64,000 bases of DNA, from assembly GCA_905478555.1 (NCBI GenBank), contig CAJQIZ010000011.1, positions 70,279-134,278 on the forward strand. The letters are read 5' to 3'. This stretch comes from an uncultured Flavobacteriales bacterium (GTDB lineage Bacteria > Bacteroidota > Bacteroidia > Flavobacteriales > BACL11). The notes below the pieces were generated by a model. It had not been told where the DNA came from. It ran no database searches and was given only the letters and a program-made list of their open reading frames with translations. A program made the translations under genes and the position numbers. This document shows positions 1 to 9,576 of the stretch, piece by piece. Each line of letters opens with the position of its first letter. The stretch's first letter is position 1.

Positions 1-1156
1 TAATATCCATTCCTGTAATCAACAAGTGAATATCGTGTGTTCCTTCATAAGTAATTACTGATTCTAAATTCATCATATGTCTCATGATAGAATATTCTCC
101 TGTAATTCCCATAGCACCTAAAATCTGTCTTGATTGTCTAGCAATATTTAGTGCCATATCTACATTGTTACGCTTACACATAGAAATTTGCGCAGTAGTT
201 GCCCTACCTGAATTCTTAAGCACCCCCAAACGCCAAGTTAAAAGTTGCGCTTTTGTGATTTCAGTAATCATTTCAGCCAATTTTTTTTGTTGTAATTGAA
301 AAGAAGCAATTGGTTTTCCGAATTGAATTCTTTGTTTTGCGTATCTTAAAGCAGTATCATAACAATCCATTGCTGTACCAATTGTTCCCCAAGCAATTCC
401 GTATCTAGCAGAATCTAAACATCCTAGTGGAGCTCCTAATCCATCCTTATTTGGTAAAATATTATCTTTAGGAATTTTCACATTATTAAAAACTAACTCT
501 CCTGTTGCTGAAGCCCTTAAACTCCATTTATTATGTGTTTCAGGTGTAGAAAATCCTTCCATTCCTCTTTCTACTAATACACCTTTAATTCTTCCTTCCT
601 CATTTTTTGCCCAAACTACCGCAACATCCGCAAAAGGTGAATTTGAAATCCACATTTTAGCACCATTTAATATATAATGGTCACCCATATCTTTTATATT
701 GGTTACCATTCCTCCAGGATTTGACCCATGATCAGGCTCAGTAAGCCCAAAACAACCAATAAATTCTCCAGTTGCTAATTTTGGTAAAAACTTCATTTTT
801 TGTTCTTCACTTCCGTATTTCCAAATGGGATACATTACTAATGACGATTGAACGGATGAGGTAGAACGAATTCCACTATCTCCTCTTTCTAATTCTTGCA
901 TTATTAGCCCATAAGAAATTTGGTCAAGTCCAGCTCCACCATATTCTACTGGAATGTAGGGTCCAAAACCACCAATTTCACCTAGTCCTTTTATAATTTG
1001 TTTTGGAAATTCGGCTTTTTGACAAGCTTCTTCAATAATAGGAGAAACTTCTCTTTTTACCCATTCTCTGGCAGCATCTCTAATTAATTTATGTTCTTCT
1101 GTTAGGAGTTCATCCATTAGGAAATAATCAGGAGCTTGGTATAAATCTTGTGACAT
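1..1156 (-). CDS. Acyl-CoA dehydrogenase family protein (glutaryl-CoA dehydrogenase-like), C-terminus truncated by window edge
   Basis: Own reverse-strand translation: MSQDLYQAPDYFLMDELLTEEHKLIRDAAREWVKREVSPIIEE...GGFGPYIPVEYGGAGLDQISYGLIMQELERGDSGIRS...CFGLTEPDHGSNPGGM...; acyl-CoA dehydrogenase motifs, open to position 1. Absent from the ORF track because it lacks a stop in the window. Confidence 0.9.
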   Translation of the reverse strand, partial: MSQDLYQAPDYFLMDELLTEEHKLIRDAAREWVKREVSPIIEEACQKAEFPKQIIKGLGEIGGFGPYIPVEYGGAGLDQISYGLIMQELERGDSGIRSTSSVQSSLVMYPIWKYGSEEQKMKFLPKLATGEFIGCFGLTEPDHGSNPGGMVTNIKDMGDHYILNGAKMWISNSPFADVAVVWAKNEEGRIKGVLVERGMEGFSTPETHNKWSLRASATGELVFNNVKIPKDNILPNKDGLGAPLGCLDSARYGIAWGTIGTAMDCYDTALRYAKQRIQFGKPIASFQLQQKKLAEMITEITKAQLLTWRLGVLKNSGRATTAQISMCKRNNVDMALNIARQSRQILGAMGITGEYSIMRHMMNLESVITYEGTHDIHLLITGMDI

Positions 1157-1234
1157 AATTATTTTTTAAATTTTTATCTCTGCAAAAGTATTGAATAATC
1201 TCTAATCAGTATCTTTGTATTCTAATTTTTTATA

Positions 1235-1885
1235 ATGAAGTGGATACAACTATCTGATATTTTACATAATATACCATTTTTTGTCTTAACCATTTCTTTC
1301 TTGATGATTGGTTTTTTGTATGCTTTTTATTATAAATATTCGAAAGAATTGATTTTAAGCGCTTTTAGTCAAATATCTGCAAAACAGTACTTAAGAGATG
1401 ATAATGTTTTTAAAAGAAGGGTGAATAACATCTTCTCTATTCTAATGGTTTTAAATATTTCTTTTTTTATTTGGACAATAAATGTTGGAGTAGAATCATC
1501 ATTATTTAATTTAGTTTCTGTTTTTATTTTTGTAATTATTTATTATTTCTTAAAATATATAATAATTATGTTTTTAGGAATCTTAATTAATATGAAGCAA
1601 ATTTCTGTTGTTGCATTATTTTTTACAACTTTATTCGATAAGGTATTTGCTCTTTTTAGTTTCCCTTTACTAATAATTTATTACTTTTATTTTCAAGATC
1701 TACAGGAATATTCTGTTCTGATAATTTCAGGATTAATGATATTATTTTTCATCATAAAAATATTTTGTATGTCAAAAATTGGAATAAAGTCGTTCGGACT
1801 TTCTAGTTTTTATTTATTTCTATATATTTGCATCCTTGAATTTTTCCCTTTAACACTACTTTTTAAAGGGATCCTTTTTGAGTAA
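1235..1885 (+). CDS. DUF4271-like multi-pass membrane protein
   Basis: Hydrophobic 216-aa ORF directly upstream of hemD, the usual Bacteroidota arrangement; upstream TATCTTTG motif. Confidence 0.65.
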   Translation: MKWIQLSDILHNIPFFVLTISFLMIGFLYAFYYKYSKELILSAFSQISAKQYLRDDNVFKRRVNNIFSILMVLNISFFIWTINVGVESSLFNLVSVFIFVIIYYFLKYIIIMFLGILINMKQISVVALFFTTLFDKVFALFSFPLLIIYYFYFQDLQEYSVLIISGLMILFFIIKIFCMSKIGIKSFGLSSFYLFLYICILEFFPLTLLFKGILFE

Positions 1886-1897
1886 AAAGAAAAGAAT

Positions 1898-2668
1898 ATG
1901 ACGAAAGAAAGACAAACTAAGGTAAAATCTATTTTAATTTCTCAGCCAGAACCGGAAAATAAAACTCCTTATCACGCATTAGCGGAGAAGCATAAATTGA
2001 AACTTCATTACCGTTCATTTGTTCAGGTTGACGAACTTTCCACTATGGAATTTAGAGAGCAAAGAATCTCTTTATTGAATCATGATTCTGTGATTTTTAC
2101 TTCTAAAAATGCAATGGATCATTATTTTGGAATGATGGAAAAGTTAAGATTAAGAATTCCAGATCAGACTAAATATTTCTGTGTCTCTGAGGCTATTTCT
2201 TATTACTTACAGAACTTTATTACTTACAGAAAAAGAAAGGTATTTACTGGAGAGAGAACTTTTGCTAGTTTATTACCATTAATGGCAAAGCATTCTGACA
2301 GTAAATTCTTATTACCATGTTCTGATTTATTAAAAAATCAGATTAATAAAACAATGGAAGATAGCGGATTAGACTATACTAAAGCAGTTATGTTTAAAGT
2401 CGTTGCTGCTGATTTATCTGATTTGTCGGATGTGAAATATGATGTATTAGCATTTTTCTCTCCAACAGGTATTACTTCTTTATATGAGAATTTTCCAGAA
2501 TTTATTCAGGATAAAACAAGAATTGCTGTGTTCGGACCAACAACTACTAAAGCTTTAAAAGATAAAGGATTGTTTGCAGATATCGAGGTTCCAAATAAAA
2601 AATTCCCATCTATGTCTATGGCTTTAGATGATTATATTACTAAAGCAAATAAAAGAAAAAGAAAATAA
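1898..2668 (+). CDS. hemD: Uroporphyrinogen-III synthase
   Basis: 256 aa; KSILISQPEPENKTPYHALAEKH..., SVIFTSKNAMDHYF, VLAFFSPTGITSLYENF, RIAVFGPTTTKALKDKG typical of HemD. Confidence 0.88.
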   Translation: MTKERQTKVKSILISQPEPENKTPYHALAEKHKLKLHYRSFVQVDELSTMEFREQRISLLNHDSVIFTSKNAMDHYFGMMEKLRLRIPDQTKYFCVSEAISYYLQNFITYRKRKVFTGERTFASLLPLMAKHSDSKFLLPCSDLLKNQINKTMEDSGLDYTKAVMFKVVAADLSDLSDVKYDVLAFFSPTGITSLYENFPEFIQDKTRIAVFGPTTTKALKDKGLFADIEVPNKKFPSMSMALDDYITKANKRKRK

Positions 2669-2676
2669 TAATTTAT

Positions 2677-2712
2677 AAAAAAAGGAGATTTAAACATCTC
2701 CTTTTTTTTTAT
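2677..2712 (+). terminator. Rho-independent terminator (possibly bidirectional)
   Basis: A-tract, GGAGAT-ttaaac-ATCTCC stem, T9 run immediately after hemD. Confidence 0.75.
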
Positions 2713-2733
2713 TTTCGTATTTTTATTTTACAT

Positions 2734-3093
2734 ATGAATGGATTATCAAAAAACCAAAGGCTAAGTTCTAAAATAAAAATTGAACAATTATTTGAGGTGA
2801 AAAACACCTTTGTACACGAAGATATAAAAGTATATTGGAATAAAATAAATTCTGAGAATGATAATATTGCTGTTCTATTTTCTGTTCCTAAAAAGATAGT
2901 TCCGTTAGCTAATAAAAGAAATAAGATAAAGAGACTACTCAGAGAGTCGTATCGTATTCATAAATCTATTTTAAATCATAAAAAACTTGAGTTAAATTTA
3001 GGATTTATTTGTTTAAGCTCCAATTTTGAAGATATGAATAAGATAGATGAGAAAATAAAATTAATTTTACACCGTTTAAATCAGGAAATATGA
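2734..3093 (+). CDS. rnpA: Ribonuclease P protein component
   Basis: [33 protein letters not shown] signature of RnpA. Confidence 0.92.
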   Translation: MNGLSKNQRLSSKIKIEQLFEVKNTFVHEDIKVYWNKINSENDNIAVLFSVPKKIVPLANKRNKIKRLLRESYRIHKSILNHKKLELNLGFICLSSNFEDMNKIDEKIKLILHRLNQEI

Positions 3094-3311
3094 AGAAATT
3101 ATTTTCGTTTATATTTCTATTGATTATTAAAATCTATCAATCGGTACTATCTCCATTTTTACCACCAAGTTGTAGGTTTAGACCAACTTGTTCAGAATAC
3201 GTTAAAATAGCAATAACAAAATATGGCCCTTTTACAGGAGGGCTTTTATCAATAAAAAGAATTTCCAGATGCCATCCTTGGGGAGGTAGTGGAGATGATT
3301 TAGTACCTTAA
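3090..3311 (+). CDS. yidD: Membrane protein insertion efficiency factor YidD
   Basis: [61 protein letters not shown]; overlaps rnpA by 4 nt. Confidence 0.95.
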   Translation: MKKLFSFIFLLIIKIYQSVLSPFLPPSCRFRPTCSEYVKIAITKYGPFTGGLLSIKRISRCHPWGGSGDDLVP

Positions 3312-3321
3312 TTAAATAATT

Positions 3322-4983
3322 ATGACAAATAAAAGATTATCTTTAATAACAAAATTAGCACTTGTATTTTTACTTTCCGTAAATGTATTATTTACCTCTG
3401 CACAAAATACAAACTACTTTGAAACATCAAAAAATATTGAAATATTTACAGATCTTTATAAAGAGTTAGACCTATTTTATGTGGATGAAGTGAATTCAGG
3501 AGATTTAATTAAGACTGCTATTGACCAGATGTTAGAATCATTAGATCCTTATACTACTTACATTCCAGAATCGGATATTGAGGACTATCGATTTATGACA
3601 ACCGGGCAATATGGAGGTATCGGATCTATGATTACTAAAAGAGGAGAGTATGTATTTATTAGCGAACCTTATGAAGGATTTCCTGCACAGAAAGCAGGTT
3701 TAATGTCAGGAGATAAAATTGTTGAAGTAAATGGTAAATCAGCTAAAGGAAAGTCAACAGAAGAATTAAGTTCGGTATTAAAAGGACAACCAAATACTGA
3801 GGTAACCGTCTTGTTAGAAAGAGATGGAGAACTCTTAACTAAAACATTTAAAAGAGAAAAAGTAACTGTAAAGAGCATTCCTTATTATGGTTTTCTGAAA
3901 GATGGAATTGCTTATATAAAGTTACGATCCTTCACTAGAAATTGTGCTAATGATATAAAAGATGCTCTTACAGATTTAAAATCTCAACAGGAATTAAAAG
4001 GAATTGTTTTAGATTTAAGGTCGAATCCTGGAGGACTTTTGAACGAATCGATTGATATTGTAAATTTATTTGTAGAAAAAGGAGAAGAAATTGTTGTAAC
4101 TAAAGGAAAGATTAAAGACTGGGAAAAATCATATAAAGCAAGACAATCCCCTGAAGATTTAGAAACTCCATTAATAGTTTTAATAAATTCTAACTCTGCT
4201 TCTGCTTCCGAAATTGTTTCAGGTTCTATTCAAGATTTGGATAGAGGAGTAATTATTGGTAGGAGATCTTATGGAAAAGGATTGGTTCAACAGACTAGAA
4301 AACTATCGTATAATTCTCAATTAAAAGTTACGGTAGCTAAATATTACATTCCAAGTGGTAGATGTATTCAGGCTTTAGATTATTCTAATAGAAATGAAGA
4401 TGGAAGTGTTGGAACAGTTCCTGATTCTTTAATTTCAACTTTTTACACTAGAAATGGAAGAGAGGTGAAAGATGGAGGGGGAGTGGTGCCAGATATTAAA
4501 ATGAAAAATGAAGAGATTGCAGATGTTACCATTTCAATAATTAGAAAAAGATTAATTTTTGATTTTGCTACAGAATTCAGATATAAAAATGAAGAAATAG
4601 CGGCGGCAGAAGACTTTAAAATTACAGATGAAATATTTGATGATTTTATTTCTTTTCTATCAGATAAAGAATACGAATATACTAACTCTACTGAAGATGC
4701 TTTAGATATTTTTAAAGAAATTACTGATGAAGAAGGTACTTCAGAATTAATTGAAGAGGAGTTTACATTACTTCTTGAAAAGATAAAATCTAACAAGAAG
4801 AATGATCTTCAAAATAGTAAAAAGGAATTAAAAGAATTTCTAGCAAATGAAATTGTGAGTAGATATTATTATCAAGAAGGTAGGATAATTGAGAGATTAC
4901 AACACGATAAGGATATTGAGGAAGCATTAAGATTATTAGAAAATTTGGAAGAATATCAGTCTATTTTAAAGGTTAATGAGTAG
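3322..4983 (+). CDS. S41 family C-terminal processing peptidase with PDZ domain
   Basis: PDZ (GSMITKRGEYVFISEPYEGFPAQKAGLMSGDKIVEVNG) and S41 core (GIVLDLRSNPGGLL, LINSNSASASEIVSG, GKGLVQ). Confidence 0.93.
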   Translation: MTNKRLSLITKLALVFLLSVNVLFTSAQNTNYFETSKNIEIFTDLYKELDLFYVDEVNSGDLIKTAIDQMLESLDPYTTYIPESDIEDYRFMTTGQYGGIGSMITKRGEYVFISEPYEGFPAQKAGLMSGDKIVEVNGKSAKGKSTEELSSVLKGQPNTEVTVLLERDGELLTKTFKREKVTVKSIPYYGFLKDGIAYIKLRSFTRNCANDIKDALTDLKSQQELKGIVLDLRSNPGGLLNESIDIVNLFVEKGEEIVVTKGKIKDWEKSYKARQSPEDLETPLIVLINSNSASASEIVSGSIQDLDRGVIIGRRSYGKGLVQQTRKLSYNSQLKVTVAKYYIPSGRCIQALDYSNRNEDGSVGTVPDSLISTFYTRNGREVKDGGGVVPDIKMKNEEIADVTISIIRKRLIFDFATEFRYKNEEIAAAEDFKITDEIFDDFISFLSDKEYEYTNSTEDALDIFKEITDEEGTSELIEEEFTLLLEKIKSNKKNDLQNSKKELKEFLANEIVSRYYYQEGRIIERLQHDKDIEEALRLLENLEEYQSILKVNE

Positions 4984-6133
4984 TATCCTTAACAATATTA
5001 GAAATATGCTTTTTATCCTTTTAGGACTTACCTTCCCTTTAAGTATTTCTATTTCTTCTATTCTTATTATTTTACTATCTATTTTGTTGTTGTTTCAAGA
5101 AGATATTAGAGGTAAGATTAAGAAAGTACTTTCTAGTAAATGGATGATTTCTATCCTTGCTTTATTATTTCTATATTACATATCTCCTTTGTTTTTTGGA
5201 TTATTTACCGATACTTCTTGGGTCTTAAAAAGAGTGTCATTATTATTAATTTTACCAATTTTATATAGTTTTTCATTTTCTCAGAAAACGATTAACCTTT
5301 CTGTTTTCGCCTTTCTAATTTCTATGTTTCTCTCTTCAGTTATTGCATTAGCCGATAATTATGAAATTATTCAATTTACTAAAAACTTGACTTGGTCTGC
5401 ATTTTTGCAATACACCGAACACAATGTGTTTTTAACAATAGCATTATTACTCTCTTTTTATACTTTATTTAGGCTGAAATTATCTCTATTTAATAGAAAT
5501 ATTCTTTTAGTTTTTATAATAACATTTTTATTCTCTCTTTTTACTGAAGGAGGAAAAGCGGGGCAATTAGTATTTATAATTTCTATTATTTTATTCTTTA
5601 TCTTTCATTTTAAAGATAAGCGAACTTTAATGTTTTTCTCTGTTTTAAGTATTTTTATTTTCTCTGTTGTTATTTATCACTCTTCACCTATTGTAAAAAA
5701 ACGATTTACACACGAGATTAAAAGTATCAGAAGTGCCGAGCCATCCTTCAGAAATAATTTATTTATTTATTCAGTTGATCTGATTCAAGAAAATCCAATA
5801 ATAGGTTATGGTACAGGGAGTTTTACAGATGTATTTAAGGAAGTAAATAAGAGTACTAAGAGAACTGTTGATTATAGCCATAAAACTCCTCATAATAATT
5901 ATTTATATATTTGGTTTGAGTTGGGGATAATCGGATTAATAGTTTTTATGTTTATTTTTTATTTTCAGATAAAGGAATTATTGAAAAAAAAAGATGCTTT
6001 ATTTAGAGTTTTATTCCCTTTAATGTATCTAATAATAATGTTAGCGGATAGTTATTTCTTTTCTCATAATACCTTAATGATGTATTTGTTTTTATCCGTT
6101 ATTTCTCTGCAGTATCAATATAAACCCTCTTAA
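4976..6133 (+). CDS. O-antigen ligase family (Wzy_C-like) polytopic membrane protein
   Basis: Multi-TM; FRNNLFIYSVDLIQENPIIGYGTGSF...HKTPHNNYLYIWFELGIIGLIVFM typical of the O-antigen ligase family. Confidence 0.82.
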   Translation: MSSILNNIRNMLFILLGLTFPLSISISSILIILLSILLLFQEDIRGKIKKVLSSKWMISILALLFLYYISPLFFGLFTDTSWVLKRVSLLLILPILYSFSFSQKTINLSVFAFLISMFLSSVIALADNYEIIQFTKNLTWSAFLQYTEHNVFLTIALLLSFYTLFRLKLSLFNRNILLVFIITFLFSLFTEGGKAGQLVFIISIILFFIFHFKDKRTLMFFSVLSIFIFSVVIYHSSPIVKKRFTHEIKSIRSAEPSFRNNLFIYSVDLIQENPIIGYGTGSFTDVFKEVNKSTKRTVDYSHKTPHNNYLYIWFELGIIGLIVFMFIFYFQIKELLKKKDALFRVLFPLMYLIIMLADSYFFSHNTLMMYLFLSVISLQYQYKPS

Positions 6134-7190
6134 TTCTTCTGTTTAAGGTGGAGTATATCTCATAAGGTATGGTTCCTATTTTTTCTGATAGGTTTAATAT
6201 AGAGTTTTTGTGTCCAAATATCTCTACCTCATCTCCAATTTTACAATTAATTTCAGAGGTATCTACAGTAAAACTATCCATACAGATATTTCCAATTATG
6301 GAACACATAACGCCATTTACCATCACACTTCCTATTCCATTTCCTAATCTTCTATTTAGTCCATCTGCATAACCTACTGGAACTACAGAGATATTCATAT
6401 CCTTATTAGTAATAAATGTAGAGGAATATCCAACAGCATCTCCTTTTTTAACATCTCTATTATTACTTATTACTGTCTTAAATTTACTTATTTGTTTCAG
6501 ATTACTATTGTTATAACTCCCAAATAAGGAAATTCCTAAACGAACAAAATTAAATTGTTTTTCAGGAAAATTAAAGAACCCAGTTGAATTTAATATATGT
6601 TTATCTATTCGTTTTTTTAATCTTGATTCCACTTTCTCACAAACTGTTTCGAATAATATTAGCTGCTGTTCTGTCATTTCTTTCGGACTAGTGCTTTCTG
6701 TAGTGGATAGGTGAGAGCAAAGAGACTTTACTTTTAGATGTTTATTTGAGTTAAGTTGGTCGCACAAATATTTAATATCTATCTCATCAAAACCATATCT
6801 ATTCATCCCGGTATTAAATTTCAGATGAACATTTATTTCTGTTGTATTATTACAGTATAATTTTAGTAACTCCATATTATGAATTACTATTTCTAAATTG
6901 TTTTTTATTATTTTTGTGTAACTTTTTAATCCAGGATTCGCAATAATTATTTTTGTTTTTATTCCTGCATTCCGGAGTTTAACTCCTTCTTCAAAATCGG
7001 CTACCCAGAAGGCGTATACTCCTAATTTCTCTAACTTTCTTGCTACTTCAATGTCTCCATGTCCGTAAGCGAAAGCTTTAACTACAGCAATAATTTTACA
7101 GTTATTTGATAGTTTACAAGTTAGGTATTTAAAATTATGTTCTAATTTCCTGAAATCTACTTCTAATATGGTTTCGTTATAATTAGACAT
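6099..7190 (-). CDS. alr: Alanine racemase
   Basis: PLP-lysine motif IIAVVKAFAYGHGDIEVARKLE; HLKFNTGMNRYGF; VPVGYADGLNRRLGNG; GNICMDSFTVD. Confidence 0.93.
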   Translation of the reverse strand: MSNYNETILEVDFRKLEHNFKYLTCKLSNNCKIIAVVKAFAYGHGDIEVARKLEKLGVYAFWVADFEEGVKLRNAGIKTKIIIANPGLKSYTKIIKNNLEIVIHNMELLKLYCNNTTEINVHLKFNTGMNRYGFDEIDIKYLCDQLNSNKHLKVKSLCSHLSTTESTSPKEMTEQQLILFETVCEKVESRLKKRIDKHILNSTGFFNFPEKQFNFVRLGISLFGSYNNSNLKQISKFKTVISNNRDVKKGDAVGYSSTFITNKDMNISVVPVGYADGLNRRLGNGIGSVMVNGVMCSIIGNICMDSFTVDTSEINCKIGDEVEIFGHKNSILNLSEKIGTIPYEIYSTLNRRIKRVYIDTAEK

Positions 7191-7764
7191 CTGTTTTATT
7201 CTTATTAAAACATTTTCTACATAACGGCTTATACTTGTTTATCGCTCCTAAACTTACCAATTTATTATTTTTAGAAGTACGGAACGAATGATTTGCTATA
7301 GATCCACAATCTAAACAAATGGCATGAACTTTAGTAACATGTTCTGCAATGGCGAGTAATTTGGGTATTTCTCCAAAAGGATTCCCTAAAAAATCCATGT
7401 CTAGTCCCGCTACTATTACCCTAATCCCTTTAGAGGCTAATATATTACAGACATTAGATAAATTATCAGTAAAAAACTGAGCTTCATCAATTGCCACTAA
7501 ATCTGGATTATTTATTAAATTTAATATATCTGTGGAGTTTTTTACAACAACAGATGAAACCGTATTTTTATCATGAGACACTACCTTTTCACTGTCATAA
7601 CGAGTGTCAATGTTAGGTTTGTAAATTTCAACTTTTAATTTAGCAAAATTAGCTCGTTTTAATCTTCTTAATAATTCTTCTGTTTTTCCCGAGAACATAG
7701 ATCCGCATATTACCTCTATAGTTCCGCTTTGCATTGGGTGATTGAGTTGCGATTCTAAAAACAT
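7183..7764 (-). CDS. tdk: Thymidine kinase
   Basis: P-loop GTIEVICGSMFSGKTEELLRRLKR; VAIDEAQFF; zinc cysteines CLDCGS...CRKCF. Confidence 0.95.
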   Translation of the reverse strand: MFLESQLNHPMQSGTIEVICGSMFSGKTEELLRRLKRANFAKLKVEIYKPNIDTRYDSEKVVSHDKNTVSSVVVKNSTDILNLINNPDLVAIDEAQFFTDNLSNVCNILASKGIRVIVAGLDMDFLGNPFGEIPKLLAIAEHVTKVHAICLDCGSIANHSFRTSKNNKLVSLGAINKYKPLCRKCFNKNKTDV

Positions 7765-7849
7765 ATTAGTTTATTATTAATTTTTCTTCTGAAACAAAAA
7801 TATAAAAAATATAGTTCTTATATTATCAATTTTCATGTAGTTTTGTATC

Positions 7850-8521
7850 ATGTCAAAATTATACATTATACCTACTCCAATTGGGAATTTGGAAGATATT
7901 ACTTTCCGATCAATTCGTGTATTGAAAGAAGTAGATGTAGTGTTAGCAGAAGATACTCGTACGAGTAAAAAATTATTTTCTCATTATAATATTGACACTC
8001 CCTTATCTTCTTTTCATATGCATAATGAACATAGAGTTTTAAGCAAGTGGATAGAAAGAATTAAAAATGGAGAAACTATAGCCTTAATTTCAGATGCCGG
8101 TACTCCAGCAATTTCTGATCCAGGATTTTTGTTAGTGAGAGCATGTGTGAAAGAAAATATTGAGGTAGATTGTTTCCCCGGAGCAACAGCATTTGTTCCT
8201 GCATTGGTGAATTCTGCTTTGGCATGCGAAAAGTTTATTTTTGAAGGATTTTTGCCTGTAAGGAAGGGAAGACAAACTAGATTGATGTTTTTATCAGAAG
8301 AAGAAAGAACAATGATTTTTTACGAATCTCCTCATAGAATTTTAAAAACCTTAAAACAGTTTTCTGAATATTTTGGTGAGGATAGAAAGGTTTCTGTTTC
8401 AAGAGAGATAAGTAAGATGTTTGAAGAAACAAGGAGAGGGAACTTGATAGAGGTTTTACAATATTTTGAGAATAAAAAACCAAAAGGAGAATTTGTTATT
8501 ATTGTAGATGGAAAGAAATGA
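7850..8521 (+). CDS. rsmI: 16S rRNA (cytidine(1402)-2'-O)-methyltransferase
   Basis: LYIIPTPIGNLEDITFRSIRVLKEVDVVLAEDTRTSKKL, LISDAGTPAISDPGFLLVRAC, FYESPHRI. Confidence 0.95.
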   Translation: MSKLYIIPTPIGNLEDITFRSIRVLKEVDVVLAEDTRTSKKLFSHYNIDTPLSSFHMHNEHRVLSKWIERIKNGETIALISDAGTPAISDPGFLLVRACVKENIEVDCFPGATAFVPALVNSALACEKFIFEGFLPVRKGRQTRLMFLSEEERTMIFYESPHRILKTLKQFSEYFGEDRKVSVSREISKMFEETRRGNLIEVLQYFENKKPKGEFVIIVDGKK

Positions 8522-9573
8522 AGATAGCTAAATTTATAGATAAAAAACCATTTGTAATTGCAGGACCTTGTAGTGCAGAATCACAAGATCAATTATTGCA
8601 GATTGCAACTAATATAAAATCTTCTGTAGATGTTTTTAGGGCGGGGGTTTGGAAACCAAGAACTATGCCTAACTCTTTTGAAGGTGTTGGCAAGTTAGCT
8701 TTGAGTTGGTTAAAAAAAGTGAAAGATGTAACAGGATTACAAGTAGCTACTGAAGTAGCTACTGCAAAACATGTTGAACTATGTTTAGAGTCAGGAATAG
8801 ATATGTTATGGATTGGTGCACGAACTACAGTAAATCCTTTTTATGTACAAGAAATTGCAGAAGCCTTAAGTGGAGTAGATATCCCAATTTTTGTGAAGAA
8901 TCCTATTCACCCAGATCTTAGTTTATGGATAGGGGCTTTGGAGAGATTAAATAATAAGGGGATTACAAAAATATCCGCCATACATAGAGGTTTTTTTACT
9001 TATGAGTCCTCTGCTTATAGAAACGATCCTAAGTGGGAATTGCCGATTGATTTAAAAAGAAATTTACCAGATTTACCTATTATTTGCGATCCAAGTCATA
9101 TTTCAGGGAACATTCATCTAATTGAGGAAATTACTCAAGTTGCAATGGATTTAGATATGAATGGATTGATGATAGAAACTCATAATAATCCTTCTGAAGC
9201 ATGGAGTGATGCAAAACAGCAATTAACTCCAAAACAATTGATTAATATTTTAGATAAATTAGTATTAAGAAAGAAAAATTTTGAAGACAGTAATTTAAAT
9301 AATGAGTTGAATTTTTTAAGAGAAAAAATTGATATTTTAGATTCGGATTTAGTTGAAAAATTAAATTTAAGAACCTCTTTAGTCAAAGACATTGCAAATT
9401 TAAAATTAGAAAATAACATCACTATTTTTCAATTGGATAGGTGGTTTCAGATATTAGAAGAAAGACAAAATCAAGCTTTAAGGAATTCTATGGATCCTAA
9501 GATGATTTCAGATATGTTTAAATTAATTCATAAATATTCAATACTAACACAGTCTAAAATTATGAATAAATAA
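8518..9573 (+). CDS. Bifunctional 3-deoxy-7-phosphoheptulonate synthase / chorismate mutase type II
   Basis: DAHP synthase core (FVIAGPCSAESQDQLLQIA, FRAGVWKPRTMPNSFEG, DPSHISG, GLMIETHNNPSEAWSDAKQQLTP) followed by an AroQ-like chorismate mutase helical region; ATGA overlap with rsmI. Confidence 0.92.
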   Translation: MKIAKFIDKKPFVIAGPCSAESQDQLLQIATNIKSSVDVFRAGVWKPRTMPNSFEGVGKLALSWLKKVKDVTGLQVATEVATAKHVELCLESGIDMLWIGARTTVNPFYVQEIAEALSGVDIPIFVKNPIHPDLSLWIGALERLNNKGITKISAIHRGFFTYESSAYRNDPKWELPIDLKRNLPDLPIICDPSHISGNIHLIEEITQVAMDLDMNGLMIETHNNPSEAWSDAKQQLTPKQLINILDKLVLRKKNFEDSNLNNELNFLREKIDILDSDLVEKLNLRTSLVKDIANLKLENNITIFQLDRWFQILEERQNQALRNSMDPKMISDMFKLIHKYSILTQSKIMNK

Positions 9574-9576
9574 TAG

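Noticed and set aside
84-299. 71-aa + strand ORF
   Set aside because: Antisense to the acyl-CoA dehydrogenase coding sequence, no recognisable family.
4443-4796. 117-aa - strand ORF
   Set aside because: Antisense to S41 peptidase; Ser/Ile-rich shadow ORF.
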